Below, in pieces: positions 6,127 through 6,699 of a stretch of DNA of 6,699 nt; positions within the stretch are counted from its first letter, which is position 1; every line of letters starts with the position of its first letter. Made by a program: the position numbers and the translations under genes. The notes under the pieces are model-generated. The model ran no database searches. It saw only the letters and a program-made list of their open reading frames with translations, and was not told the DNA's origin. Source of the stretch: Betaproteobacteria bacterium TMED156 (lineage in GTDB: Bacteria; Pseudomonadota; Gammaproteobacteria; Burkholderiales; Burkholderiaceae_A); contig NHHF01000135.1 in NCBI GenBank assembly GCA_002171155.1, forward strand, positions 1,058-7,756, in the 5' to 3' direction.

Positions 6127-6699
6127 TAAAGAAACAGTAACATGGGTGAAGCATTGGAGTGATAAAACTTTCTCATTTAAAACTACCAGAAACTTTCCTA
6201 ACAAATTTAATAATGGTGAGTTCGCAATGATAGGCATGGAACACGAAGGCAAAAAAGTAATGAGAGCATATTCTTTTGCGTCAGCAAATCACGAAGATTA
6301 TTTAGAATTTTTATCTATCAAAATAAACGATGGACCTTTGACTTCTAATTTACAGCATATCAAAGTAGGAGATGAAGTGTTAGTTAATCCTAGATCTACG
6401 GGGACACTTGTGATTGATTATTTACAACCTGGTCGTAATTTATATCTAATTGCAACAGGCACAGGACTAGCACCTTTCTTAGGAATAATAAAAGATCCTG
6501 CAACGTATGAACGTTTTGATAAAGTAATACTGACTCATACAGTACAGTATGAAAATGAATTGGCATATCATGATCCATTGAAGTATTTCAACGAAGAATG
6601 GAAAGAATTGACGAATGGAAACTTTATATATTTTAATACACTAACACAGCAAGAATGGCCACGCAAAGGCAGAATAACTCAATGGATAAAAGACGGAAG
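6116..6699 (+). CDS. fpr: Ferredoxin/flavodoxin-NADP+ reductase (Fpr type), 3'-truncated
   Basis: The first 194 residues, running off the window; bacterial Fpr proteins are about 250-260 residues, so roughly 60 are missing. The enzyme is a cytoplasmic FAD protein that passes electrons between NADPH and a flavodoxin or ferredoxin. Seen here: the FAD motif RAYSFAS at 50-56, KINDGPLTSNLQ at 69-80, the pyridine-nucleotide motif ATGTGLAPFLG at 113-123, HTVQYENELAY at 141-151 and KGRIT at 184-188, all in family order. Two positions where Fpr proteins normally carry an Arg for the NADP 2'-phosphate appear to be Gln: Gln144 (HGVR... in relatives) and the TQQE stretch at 177-180 (SRE/TRE in relatives); Arg186 is kept. 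NADPH preference may therefore be reduced. As the last visible gene after three radical SAM genes, its likely job is supplying the electron that activates their clusters (inference); no ferredoxin or flavodoxin gene is visible. Confidence 0.92.
   Translation, partial: MAVNKETVTWVKHWSDKTFSFKTTRNFPNKFNNGEFAMIGMEHEGKKVMRAYSFASANHEDYLEFLSIKINDGPLTSNLQHIKVGDEVLVNPRSTGTLVIDYLQPGRNLYLIATGTGLAPFLGIIKDPATYERFDKVILTHTVQYENELAYHDPLKYFNEEWKELTNGNFIYFNTLTQQEWPRKGRITQWIKDG

Noticed and set aside
1..6699. tRNA, rRNA, CRISPR, insertion sequence, attachment site or terminator
   Set aside because: No spaced repeats, transposase, cloverleaf or GC-rich hairpin followed by a T run was seen; coding sequence fills nearly all of the window.

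Overview
The window is a compact, single-strand block of AT-rich DNA. It holds six protein genes, all read left to right; the first is cut at its 5' end and the last at its 3' end. I see no rRNA, tRNA, CRISPR array, insertion sequence or terminator. Neighbouring genes overlap by 4 to 23 bases. The only non-coding gap is about 40 bases, between genes 1 and 2. Low GC, tight overlaps and this gene content suit either an accessory glycan or small-molecule modification cluster of a marine, SAR11-like bacterium, or an auxiliary gene block of a marine T4-like phage. No marker gene in the window decides between them, so the host assignment is an inference.

Layout: 1-918, radical SAM enzyme (5' end missing); 911-952, a 13-codon ORF that looks like the broken start of a nucleotide-binding protein gene; 924-953, a promoter-like element; 960-2123, a second radical SAM enzyme with a SPASM-like cysteine tail; 2116-3606, a carbamoyltransferase of the NodU/CmcH/TobZ family; 3603-4817, a divergent UDP-glucose/GDP-mannose dehydrogenase family protein; 4795-6126, a third radical SAM enzyme with an N-terminal cysteine-rich auxiliary-cluster region; 6116-6699, the first 194 residues of an Fpr-type ferredoxin/flavodoxin-NADP+ reductase.

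Reading the genes together (inference): three radical SAM enzymes need a low-potential electron, and the Fpr-type reductase is the usual first step of a flavodoxin or ferredoxin chain that supplies it. The carbamoyltransferase and the dehydrogenase both act on hydroxyl groups, typically of sugars or nucleotide sugars. The block therefore looks like a self-powered modification pathway that oxidises, radically rearranges or functionalises, and O-carbamoylates one substrate. The substrate cannot be named from the sequence, and no glycosyltransferase, methyltransferase or precursor peptide is present in the window.

Points of most interest: the departures from family active-site motifs in the dehydrogenase (Tyr at the usual catalytic Glu) and in the reductase (Gln where Arg normally holds the NADP 2'-phosphate); the GC jump and gene remnant at the gene 1/gene 2 junction, which suggest recombination; and a TATAAT element placed 5-6 bases before the ATG of the two genes that lack a well-spaced Shine-Dalgarno sequence.
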